From Rhizophagus clarus (taxonomy: Eukaryota > Glomeromycota > Glomeromycetes > Glomerales > Glomeraceae): 64,000 nucleotides of DNA. A model generated the notes under the pieces. It saw only the letters and a list, made by a program, of their open reading frames with translations, was not told the DNA's origin and searched no databases. The DNA is taken from contig BLAL01000197.1 of assembly GCA_015698045.1 (NCBI GenBank), positions 310,001 to 374,000 on the forward strand, read 5' to 3'. Position 1 is the stretch's first letter. Each line of letters starts with the position of its first letter. Made by a program: the position numbers and the translations under genes. Positions 21,313 through 31,900 of the stretch are shown piece by piece.

Positions 21313-21370
21313 ACACAATAGCAAGGGGGACGGACCTTACAGTCCTTAAACCCCCAATTTGCTATTGTGT
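21313..21370. promoter_or_regulatory. Terminal palindrome (hairpin), right end of inner element
   Basis: This is the mirror of 14671-14728: ACACAATAGCAA...TTGCTATTGTGT with internal GGGGG/CCCCC. An extra GT (21371-21372) lies before the target duplication CCTGT. Confidence 0.8.
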
Positions 21371-21511
21371 GTCCTGTTCGATTTCTTGATATGTAGGCTT
21401 GGTATCAGTTAATTAAATTTGTGTACTCATTGTGTAAAAGGTGCAACTCCGATACTTGTATTAATATTACAAAAACTTTTGTTTAAAATAAAATATTTAT
21501 TTCTTACTACC

Positions 21512-21745
21512 ATGATAGGCGAATATTACTGCAACTATTTACTCAGAACTGGAGGTGTCTGTGGGCGTACCTGCCATCGGTCTGAAGGGTGCCATGAATA
21601 TTGGAAAGCTAGGAAGCATTTTCCTTGTAATGTATGTGGCAAGCCGACTAGTTCTAAACCTGGTCTTTGTAGAAAACATGCTAGCGGATATTATGTAACT
21701 CAATATATTAATAGGCTTCGAGATAGAGCCTTGGGTACATATTAG
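21512..21745 (+). CDS. TIR-encoded Cys/His-rich protein, outer element right copy
   Basis: This 77-residue frame starts MIGEYYCNY and reads outward. Its framework (C...TGGVCGRTC...GC...YWK...C-x2-C...C-x2-H-x2-GYYV...RLR) is that of the inner element's protein, although the rest has diverged. An upstream in-frame start at 21419 would add an AT-rich leader; I prefer the ATG at 21512 because the inner homologue starts with the same MIGEY. Function is unknown; zinc binding is predicted from the Cys/His pairs. Confidence 0.65.
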   Translation: MIGEYYCNYLLRTGGVCGRTCHRSEGCHEYWKARKHFPCNVCGKPTSSKPGLCRKHASGYYVTQYINRLRDRALGTY

Positions 21746-22233
21746 GAAGTATAATAATCCAACCTTCCTTGTATACATGCTCTGCTTCACATCTTCAATG
21801 CTCAGCAGAGTTCTTAAACCTATTTTATATACATACTCTGCTCTGCATCTTCGATGCTTCGCAGAGTTCCTGTGTACACTATTTGATATAATTTAAAGGT
21901 GAGACTTAGCCAGGTGAATTTTTTTTTTACACCTATGGGTGAGACTTATCTTGGTGAATTTTTTTTTTTTTTTTTACACCTAACCCAAATTTTTTTCTTA
22001 ATGCTTATTTGAAAGAATTGGCTCCAAAATGGCTTCTTGCATATCAAAAATAATGGTATACTAGAATATGGTTAATATCCTTTTAACTTTATTTTCGAAT
22101 ACAAAAAATTGACACCTAAGACAAGCTTAGGTGTAAATTTTTTATTTTGTTTACACACATAAATCAGCTTTAGAATTAATTCTAGGATAACATAAAATCT
22201 GATATGCAAAATGGGCTTGAATTTACGGCCTGT

Positions 22234-22266
22234 GAGCACGCTCAGACACTTCGGTCCTCAGTGCTC
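22234..22266 (-). promoter_or_regulatory. Conserved stem-loop in right TIR
   Basis: This is the mirror of 2145-2177: GAGCAC and GTGCTC around ACACTTCGGT. Confidence 0.55.
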
Positions 22267-22601
22267 TTGGCCTTTTTTTAATCCCAAGCAATATAGCATA
22301 CTTTTTTTGTTATATTATTTGAGATTAAAAATTGGCCAGCACTTTAACAAAGATGGTTATCTCCTTTAACTTGAAAAACTAAAAAATTGGATAAAAGGAT
22401 ATGTTAACAAAATTTATGCTCCAGCCTGATTTAAAACTTGAATTCAATATCGTATTTTGATATGTTTCCTGGTCTTGAAAATAAATTTGGGGTTAAAAAA
22501 GATTACATAAATTTCGTATATTGGGAAATAAGCTGGGAGAGGCTTACACTAATTATACCTATTCAGAAATCTTGTCCCAGACCCCCTATTTTGTACTATA
22601 T

Positions 22602-23240
22602 TGATTTTCTAAATCGTTTTTAATAACAAAAGAAAAAAATGATTTAATAATAGTTTTAATAAGAAAAAAAAGCGATTTTCTTCATCGTTTTTAATAACAA
22701 AAGAAAAAAAGGATTTTCTTAATCGTTTTTAATAATAAAAAAAAGTGATTTTTTAATAACAAAAATAAAACGATTTTCTTTATCATTTTTCATAATAAAA
22801 AAAGGATTTTTATAATCTTTTTTAACAACAAAAAAGAAATGATTTTTTTAATCATTTTTAATAACAAAAAAAAACAATTTATTATTCGTTTTTAATAACA
22901 AAAAAGAAACAATTTTCTTAATCGTTTTTAATAACAAAACAAAAAATGATTTCCTTAATCGTTTTTAATAACAAAAAAAATGATTTTCTTAATCGTTTTT
23001 AATAACAAAAAAAATGATTTTCTTAATTGTTTTTAATAACAAAAAAGAAACAATTTTCTTAATCGTTTTTAATAACAAAAAAGAAACAATTTTCTTAATC
23101 GTTTTTAATAACAAAAAAAAATGATTTATTAATCATTTTTAATAACAAAAAAAAATGATTTATTAATCGTTTTTAATAACAAAAAAAAATGATTATTAAT
23201 CATTTTTATTAATCATTTTTAGTAATAAAAAATCGATTTA
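22602..23240. repeat. AT-rich minisatellite, right part of array 1
   Basis: This continues the 835-1807 array after the Polinton, with units AATGATTTTCTTAATCG / TTTTTAATAACAAAA. It ends in short AATCATTTTTA units. Confidence 0.85.
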
Positions 23241-24514
23241 GCCAAACTTTAAATATAAAAATGCCGGGACTAATACTTTCAGCATTTTTTTTCAGTGTTT
23301 TTTGTCAGATCAATGGGTCAGAACAGGTACCCGATTAACACTGGCCTGACCCAAGAATTTTGGGTCAACCAGTCAGGTCAGATTCAGAGCTCTAATAAAA
23401 CGTTTTTTGAAATTAAATTATATATATCTGATATCAACAAATGCGCAACGTCTTTTAATATCAAAAAAAACCATTTTCACAACATTTATGCTTTTTATCG
23501 CGTTGTTAAAAACCACGCAATGTTTTTTTTATTAAATCTCATATCAAAAAACATTTTGCAACGTTTTTTATCAAATTATCAAAAAAGCACTACAAAGCGT
23601 TTTTTTGTTAAATTGTATATGTTAAACTTCTTTATTAATTATACGTTAAAAAACATTTCGCAACATTTTTTGACAAATTATAAACGTTGCTAAACATCTT
23701 TTATTAAATTATAATTCAAGTCGAGTCAACACAGGTCAGTTCGTGAGTTTAATTTGAGGATCTTATAGTCACGTGACATTTGAGTCAATTCTGAGTTTAT
23801 ATTAATACTCGACTCAGTTAGCCAGGGTGTCAATTCACCTACTTTACGATAATTATGCAAAAACGTGAACAACGTTTGAGTGGACCTTCACCATTTAAGA
23901 TTAACAATTCCATCTTCCTGACTTTTTGAGTCATGGGAGAGCTTAGAAGAAGATGGAGGAATAAGATGATGATAATGAAAATTTTATTATTTAATTGTTT
24001 ATTTTTTGGATCAAAGTAAAAAAAATTATATGTGAAATATGTGGTTAAATAATATAGACAGATTGTCTGACAAAATCATGTTTATTTTTACACAATAAAT
24101 GTTTAATAAAATTAATTTTACATACTGTATATTTTACACTTTAAATGTTTATAGATAAATTCAGCACAAATGTGAAATTAAAATATACATATATATAATA
24201 TATGGAAATCTAAACTAAATAAAAATAAATAGGGATTAAATATTTACATATAAAGTCATATCTTAAAGCATTTAAATAATCGATCTAAGTAAACATGATT
24301 TATCTGTTCAGGTATTACATGCTAAGCATTTATTTAGACAATAATATTATTTAGGTTTACCACCATGCTACACATGTTGTAAGTGATGATAAAAATTTAG
24401 CAATGAAAATTTGCCAAGGACTCAGACCAAGGTTTAACAATAAAAATACCACAATTGATTAACTGTCAATATATTTAAACTAAGCTCACTAACTGTACTA
24501 AAGAGCCCTAGTTA
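23241..24514. other. Gene-free AT-rich stretch with dispersed repeats
   Basis: 23290-23400 holds the GGTCAGGTCAG-type repeat ending in AGAGCTCTAAT. 23400-23710 holds AACGTTTTTT / CGCAACATTTTTT units. 23720-24510 is unique-looking AT-rich sequence in which I recognise no gene. Confidence 0.5.
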
Positions 24515-25035
24515 CAAAAAACGATTATTAAAAATGATTAATAATTTTTTTTTGTTATTAAAAACGATTAATAAATTGCTTTTTTTGTTATTAAAAATGA
24601 TTAATAAATCGCTTTTTTTGTTATTAAAAACGATTAATAAATCGCTTTTTTTGTTATTAAAAATGATTAATAAATCTTTTTTTTGTTATTAAAAATGATT
24701 AATAAATCGTTTTTTTTGTTATTAAAAATGATAACAAATCATTTTTTTCTTTTGTTATCAAAAACGATTAAGAAAATCCTTTTTTTCTTTTGTTATTAAA
24801 AAATCGCTTTTTTTTGTTATTAAAAACGACTAAGAAAATTATTTTTTTATTATTAAAAACGATTGAGAAAATCATTTTTTATTATTAAAAATGATTAAGA
24901 AAATCGTTTTTCCTTTTGTTATTAAATCATTTTTCCTTTTATTATTAAATCATTTTTTTTTGTTATTAAAAACAATTAAGAAAATCATTTTTTTCTTTTG
25001 TTATTAAAAACGATTAAGAAAATCATTTTTTGTCA
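24515..25035. repeat. AT-rich minisatellite array 2
   Basis: This is the same unit as array 1 on the opposite strand: AAAACGATTAAGAAAATCATTTTT alternating with TTTTGTTATT. About 14 to 16 units are present. Confidence 0.85.
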
Positions 25036-26548
25036 TCAAGATTCATTGAATCTGATTGGTGTTATATAGGCCCTATAAAAAAACTGGATACGTTTTTAAT
25101 AAGATTTTTATACGATTTTTTTCCTTAGAAATAATGTATCACAATAGACCGTTGAAAAGATACGGAAAATTGCACAATTCTGTATCACTATAAATATGGT
25201 TTGGATACAGAATTTGCATGGAATGCATACGGAATTTACATGATTTAATCACTGTTTTACCATGAAATTTATATTATTGCTTATTAAATTTACTGTTTAT
25301 GTTACAATTTATTACAATTTATCACTAGACTTTATTTACATAAATTTAATTTTATTTATTAAATCAAAAAATAAAAAAAATAAAATAAAACACAAATATA
25401 TTATGAATAGTTTATTCCTATTAAACCAATTATTGCAAACCAAAACAAAAAGAAACATTAATACTATTTCTACTGATGTTTCTTTAAGAAATTTGATTTT
25501 TTTTAAGAAATCAAAAGTCTTCAGGAGCACTTAGTCCAAAGAAATAACCTATTCCTTCAAAATAAATGAAAAAAAGACACTAGTACATTTCTTTAACTCA
25601 ATTAGACCAATGCTACCCTATTGTGCCTATAATTCTGGATTCGTCCAAGTCATCAGGAGTCAGACAACCTAAAAGCAAAAAAAAAAGAAATATAAGCTCT
25701 GCCTATATAGTACCTGCAACTCTAAACGTCCGGTTCCTACCTGACTTACAAAAAAAAGTACTTCAAAATTGATCCACAATAAGAAAAAAGGAACCAAGCA
25801 GCCAAAAAAAAATCTGATCTACAAAATAAAAGAATAAAAATAAATAAAAAAGAAAGGATAGTGAGATGGAAGTCAAAAAGTAAAATAAATAAAAAAAAAT
25901 TTTTTTTTTTTTTTTTTTTGAAAAAGAAATAACGAAGTTAGGGAAGGACATAAAAAAAGATTTTTAAGGGGATGACAAAGTTAGAAAAATAATACAGAAG
26001 GTAACTTAATAACCCAGCTTATAGGAACCTCTCTTTTTAAATTAGAGACTCTGGAAATACCTGCACTAAATAAGGCTTTTTATTCCCAGTCCTGACAAAC
26101 TTCATGTCAGTAGTCACGGTTAGTCCATCTTTAACCTCTAACCTATGTTGCTAGAGAAGAATATCCAGAAATAATTCAGTAAAAAAGGGAGTAAAAATAA
26201 TTTTTTTTTAAAAAAAAAGAGAGGGTAATGAATGGGAATAAAAGAATAAAACCAAAAAAAAATTTTTTTTTTTAAAGAGGGCAATGAAGTTAGAAAAATA
26301 AAGGAAAAGAAGTTTTTAAAAGAAGAGTAGCAAGTAAGAATAAAAAAGAGGGGCAACAAATAAAAGAAAAAAAGAGTTTTTTTTTAAAAAAAAAAAAAAA
26401 AATAGCGAAATAAAAAATCAGGGAGAGGAAGACAGGAAGACAGGGTGGAAGAATGTGGAAGATCAAAGCTGGGTTTATATAAACAAAAAAATGTATCATA
26501 ACAAAAATCACATGATCACATGTTATGACTTATGATGATAAGATTGAT
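25036..26548. other. Gene-free stretch before the LINE
   Basis: There are ATACGGAA/ATACAGAATT-type repeats near 25070-25250 that recur near 35520-35700. Long A- and T-rich tracts lie at 25900, 26200 and 26380. The short frames are low-complexity. I recognise no gene. Confidence 0.45.
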
Positions 26549-26569
26549 AAAATCATTATTTAAAAAAAA
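26549..26569. repeat. LINE target-site duplication, left
   Basis: AATCATTATTTAAAAAAA with flanking A's is repeated at 35494-35514. Duplications of about 20 bp with an A-rich side are typical of target-primed LINE insertion. Confidence 0.8.
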
Positions 26570-26771
26570 AGAAAAACTTTTCACTCGTCGATCACAAGGC
26601 CAAAAAATCCAGAGAAGAATAGTCAATAGAAAACTTTATATTTTACAAGCAAACAACTATTTTTCTTTACATTTCCGAATCGCACGATTGAAACTACATT
26701 AGAAATATATACAATAACCTGCAAACACTCTAAAACAAAATTTATTTTCTCTTTTCGTATTAAAATTCATT

Positions 26772-28997
26772 ATGTCTACTCGTTCTACTAGAAGTTCTAA
26801 CAGAAACACAAAAAGAAACTCTTCGTCTATTAACAACAATAATCAGGAAATGATTATAGATGTCAATAACATAACTAAAGTTACTATTGACCCATCCAAA
26901 GATAACGTCTCAGTTTCCTCTGCAACAACACCTACAAACGACTCCAATAGACACGAAATTTCGAACAAAAGAGTTAGAACGGTCGAAGGAAGCAATGATG
27001 ACATAGTCATGACGGAAAAAAGTAGTCCCCCAGAAAGCCAAAGACATACAAATGAAATGTCTACACCTAAAATACCAGTTGCTATTTCTTTGAGTGAATC
27101 TCTACACGCACCCAAGAACAACGAGGACCCTCTCGTTACTGCGCCTCAGGAAAATCAATCAGGGGCTAATACAAAAATCGATCTACCCAATAAAGGAAAA
27201 AACAAAGTAACAAACACCAATCAAGATACGCTTATGCACGAACAACTTGATTTATCCAATTTTAAGGGGGAACAAACTTTCAAACTTTTTTGTCCTCTAA
27301 ATCATTTTCCTAACAACGATAACCCACACGAGGTTCTCAACAAAGTGCGTGCTCATTTCGCTAACAAAGACTCCTTTAAAGGATGTTCTATAGATACTAT
27401 ATGTAAAATTTCCATAATTGTTCTCACTTTCACAAGTGACGTAGATAAGTGTGCATTAGATGGCACTAACATTGGTTCACTAAAAGTCACATTCCACGAC
27501 TTCAATGAAGAAAATACTTGTAATATCATCCAACAAGAATTAAGCAAAATATTCAACCGCAGTATTAGATTCGTCGACATACCAACCTCATATCCGACGG
27601 AAGTGTTCGTCGACATCGTACAAAATCAATTTGGTAAAATCCACTCATACAAGGAGATTATCAGACAAAAACGCAACAACAATCAACAACGAGGACCTAA
27701 TCAACGCAATTTTAAACCTCAACAACCCATATATAAACAATTACATGTCGTCTTCAAAGAAGAAAGACCAGTCAAAAATTTCTTCACCAACGAAATCTAT
27801 AGCCTCAAAATTGAAAACTGGGTCTGTTGTATTTTACCGGCTGACCACACTCATCCAGAACATGACAAAAGAACTAAATTTGGCTACAAAATCACCGGTT
27901 TGCCAATGAACGCACAACTTGGCGATCTATATCCTATTCTCACGCGTATCAATGCTCAAACATGCTCTTTCGCACCTACAAATAACAAACAATTACAAAA
28001 AGCAGCCTATATTTACGTCAAAGAAAAAGACTACAAAGATCAAATTTTTCGCATTAAATGCTTTAACACAATCATTTACGTTTTCCCACAAAACATACGC
28101 CTTTCTTGCACCATTTGTGGTGACCCTACTCATGAATATACCAACTGCACCAATAAACAAGATCCTAATCAACGCCCTAAAGCGTCAATCATTGACAGAA
28201 ATCAAAATAAAAAACCAACCATCAATCAACAAATTTATAACCAATTCAAGTCCATTATCGCCACACAAAATGGGGAACGTATTATCCGTATGGATCAAAA
28301 CAAATATCAATACCGACAACAACAACCAACATACAATTTACCTCCTTCTACGCACGCCCAGAACATACCAGACAACACAACAAAAATTAACCGTTTAGAA
28401 CAAGAATTAAACGCATTAAAATTACAGCTCAAAACAGTGGCCGAAGAAAATGCAATTCTTAAGAAAGAACTCACAATGGTCAAAGAAAGCATCACAACAA
28501 ATACTAAAGAACTCCTACACATGAAAGAGCAATTAACTCACGTTAATGCCAAGTCAGATATCATGATCCAAAAACTAGATGAAATCTCCTTAAATCAAAA
28601 CATTTCACCTTTGCGGGTCAACAAAGATAATTATACCAGCGTAACGAATACCAATAATAATCTGCAAACAATTACAACTAATAGAACACCTGTTAATAAC
28701 ACTCCCACAGAGCGTTAACGTACAATTCAGGTTGTCTCATTACCTACATACAACGGTCAGGATATATCATCTGGTCCTATCCAATATCCAATGGAGGACA
28801 TTAACTCTATTCAAGGTCACTCTGAACTAGGAAGACTGGAAAGAGAAAATGACACTGAATACTACAATCAAACCAACGAAAATGATACTTACAATTACGA
28901 ACAAATGGAAAATCCAACAAATGACGCAGGGCTTCTTTCACGCTTTACCAATTATATTGGAGGCAACAGCAGGGTGCTGAACCCCTCTCAATACTGA
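26772..28997 (+). pseudogene. LINE ORF1, RNA-binding protein with CCHC knuckle and coiled coil
   Basis: ORF1 starts at ATG 26772 and is open for 648 codons to a TAA at 28716-28718. The same frame then stays open to a TGA at 28995-28997, adding about 92 codons rich in Asn/Glu/Tyr. The TAA therefore looks like an inactivating stop in a longer ORF1. The N-terminus is Ser/Asn/Thr-rich and disordered. A CCHC knuckle (CTICGDPTHEYTNC) lies near residues 445-458 and a coiled coil (about 540-610; RLEQELNALKLQLKTVAEEN) follows. LINE ORF1 proteins coat the element RNA. An alternative is that the TAA is the natural end and the tail is untranslated. Confidence 0.85.
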
Positions 28998-31900
28998 AAC
29001 CCCTTTTTCCGCCAAAGTTATCCAAGCGGATCACGAAGGAACCTCGAAAAATCCTTCAACACTTTTGTCAACAACAAATCCATATGTCGCAATAAAAACT
29101 AAAACTAAAAAATCCACAAAAAAATTAATAATAAAAAACAAAAATCAAAAAAAATTTTCTAAAAAGCACTATAATCATCATGACAACAATCTTCACGATA
29201 CACCACTAAACTACACACCCACACACAACATAGATCAATCCTCTACACACGACCATACCACCGCCCAAACATCAAATACTCTAAAAAATAAAACAAAAAA
29301 TTTTTACAAAAACAAATCCTCTTCTCACATCAAAAATCGTATCATTACACCTACACAATATCTCAACGTTCAATCTCCACATCCCATCAACAATGCAGAT
29401 GATCTTATAACGCTAGACGCTATCAATGACTCACAAGATGAGACATTTAATGATTACATAAAAATAGGTACCATTAATATTCACGCAGGTTTCAACAACA
29501 AACTTGACTTAATTATAGAATATTACATTTACTACAACTACAATATCCTTATAATCACCGAAACGGGCTTATTTGAAAATCAATTACACGACAAAATTGT
29601 AAAAATACCTCACCCAACAACATCAAATGACCATTTATACATAGTTCACGATTGTTCTGGAGGTTATAAAGGTTCAGGCGTCACAGCTATTATGGACTCC
29701 TTCTTCTATCAACATCTAATATCAAACACTAGAACACACGGGAGAATACTACACCTCAAATTTGGCTTCAAACAGCACGTTTTTTTTCACATCCTGGGTC
29801 TATATCTTCCAGCATCATCGGATATAAAGTATGCTTCCATAAAACAAGCATGCTTCAACTACATAAATAAAACCCTATTAATTAATAAACCTCAAGATCA
29901 CTACCTCATATTAGGAGATTTTAATACTACATCAAACAAAAAGAATCAAAGTAATACGAACCCTATAAATAACCTCATTCCTTTATTAAAGCAATTTCAA
30001 TTCAAAGATGTCGTAAAACACTTTAACACTTCACCTCCCATAACACATAAAGTCAATCGTATTGACTACATCTTTACCTCTCCCAATCTTTTACCGCACA
30101 CTTACCACGCTTTTACACATAGTATTAACGAACATCAATTCTTTCATACTGATCACAAATTAGTAGGCTGCCTACTTAACAAATTTTTTTTTACTACAAC
30201 ACCCGTCAAATTAATATATAACAAACTAAACGACACACCTTCTCCAGATAAAATCGATTATCATAACATTAATATTAATACGTGGAAAGAATACGAACAG
30301 CACAGCAACGTCGCCTTTGACATACCGTTACCTATATTGAATTCACAAGAAGACCTCGACCGGACATGGTCTGACTTCGTCGATATTATTAATGACCTAA
30401 AATCCTGCTTGCCAAAAAAGAATTCTCCCCAAAACCCATACAGTGCGCCTTTAAAATTACGACAAGCCCATAACAAAGTCTTCAAACTACAAAGACTCTT
30501 ACAAACATTTAATGCTAAAAGAATCCTACATGTTTGTAACATCCTTCGCGATAAATCAACCGTTGACACTCTTACTCAGCAACTGTATCAAAAAGTGAAC
30601 GACATCAAAAGCCCTCATTGGAACACATATTGGGGATCCAACTGAATACCGTACTATAGATTTCTATTAAACATTAAAAGATCACTTCATAATATTCCTT
30701 TCATCTCTTCCTTTATTATACCTAAACACATTACTTTAAAAAACTTTGATACTACTAAATCTTTTCTTAAACAATTACTTCAAACGTTGCGTTTCAATTA
30801 CAACACGATCAAAAATGACATTACTAAGAAAAACATTGAATATTTTGTAGAAGCTCGCAATAACAACTTAACTGAAAATCAATCTAAAATGCTCTATTCT
30901 ATACTAAACCGACAACCCAGGAAAATCACGCTTTCCAAACTACAATACATAGACGAAAATAACGAACCCACCTTCACCACGGATCCTGATAAAATTGAAT
31001 CGCTAACTCGTCACCACTTCCAATTATACGCTAGTCCTTCACATCGTAACTATTACACCTCGCCTGATGATTTACCATCACCATGGAATGATGTTTATTT
31101 GCCACGACAAGACATTAATGATAACATATGGCACCCTCTCTTACAACCATTGTCGATGGACGATTTGAAACTAGTAATACACGACGCGGCTAAATATAAG
31201 GCACCTGGCCCTTCTAAGATCACTTACGAAGATATCAAACACTTAGGTCAATCGGGTCACTCTTACCTCTTACACATATATAATTACTGCTTCAACAACA
31301 ATTGCATCCCTTCAGCTTGGAAACTCGCTTACATCTTCCCAATACCGAAACCACAGGATTGGAACAGTCAATTAAGCAATACAAGACCTATCACATTACT
31401 GGAGACACCTAGAAAACTTTATGTTTCCATTTTATCTAAGCGCCTTAATTATATTTTAGCTAACAACCCAAACGTTACTACATACAACAACCGAGCAGGC
31501 ATCTTAGGTCAATCGTGTCTCGAACCGCTATTAGAAATCCAACATAGCATAGAAATTGCTAATAAACTCAATGTCCCTTTTTGGCTAGCTTTGCAGGATT
31601 TGAGTAAAGCTTACGACCGTATGAATATCAGTCTATTGCGCTTAGCTCTTCTTTCAATCAAATTGCCACATCGCATCACATCCATACTATGCGACTTATT
31701 TACAAATTGTACAAATCAAATTATTTTACAAAACAACAACTTAACATCGCCTTTCTCAATCAAGCAAGGGATCCATCAAGGGGAAATCATCTCTCTGTTG
31801 TTGTGGATCCTCTATTACAACCCGCTCTTCCTTTATATAAATCAACAATCTAACTTATATTTTCAATGTTCATTTGATCGGATCTGTCACGTGCTCCATC

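Larger units (their letters stand above)
14671..21372. mobile_element. Inner PolB element (compact Polinton relative), broken fossil
   Basis: This 6.7-kb element is nested in the outer Polinton. It has TIRs of 1288 bp (14671-15958) and about 1170 bp (20201-21370), terminal 58-nt palindromes, and a 5-bp duplication CCTGT (14666-14670; 21373-21377). The relic at about 37800-37880 carries the same target sequence without the element, so the insertion limits are directly visible. Its parts are a Cys/His-rich protein in each TIR, a small helical protein, PolB, and an N-terminal finger/helical region. There is no integrase, Gag-like block or capsid gene. It is broken, with about three breaks. It is younger than the outer element by position. 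Confidence 0.85.
20201..21372 (-). repeat. Inner element right TIR
   Basis: This is the mirror of 14671-15958, with two rather than three close ~118-bp units. It ends in the palindrome 21313-21370 plus GT. The inner boundary is at AGCTATTGTA (20201), beyond which the two arms no longer match. Confidence 0.85.
1813..22601. mobile_element. Polinton-like element (outer), broken fossil
   Basis: This is a 20.8-kb element with long TIRs (1813-2975 and 21440-22601) and ends ATATAGTAC...GTACTATAT. It is flanked by a 5-bp duplication TGATT; removing the element restores a normal minisatellite unit across the junction, which supports both ends. Its parts are a TIR-encoded Cys/His-rich protein, a PolB locus with N-terminal extension, a Gag-like/zinc-knuckle/retropepsin-like block, an RVE-type integrase and a small helical protein. 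I recognise no FtsK-type ATPase, capsid gene or adenain-type protease. It is broken, with about half a dozen breaks, and carries three insertions (5543-6015, 11622-11784, 14671-21372). In a ~245-nt stretch of the two TIRs I counted about 8 differences (roughly 97% identity), so it is fairly young. Confidence 0.85.
21440..22601 (-). repeat. Outer Polinton right TIR
   Basis: This is the mirror arm of 1813-2975 with the same internal features, including the stem-loop at 22234-22266. It is flanked on the right by TGATT and the resumed minisatellite. Confidence 0.9.

Noticed and set aside
26843-27121. Minus-strand frames inside the LINE (also 27353-27616, 28307-28522, 30261-30569, 34113-34391)
   Set aside because: They are antisense shadows of ORF1 and ORF2.
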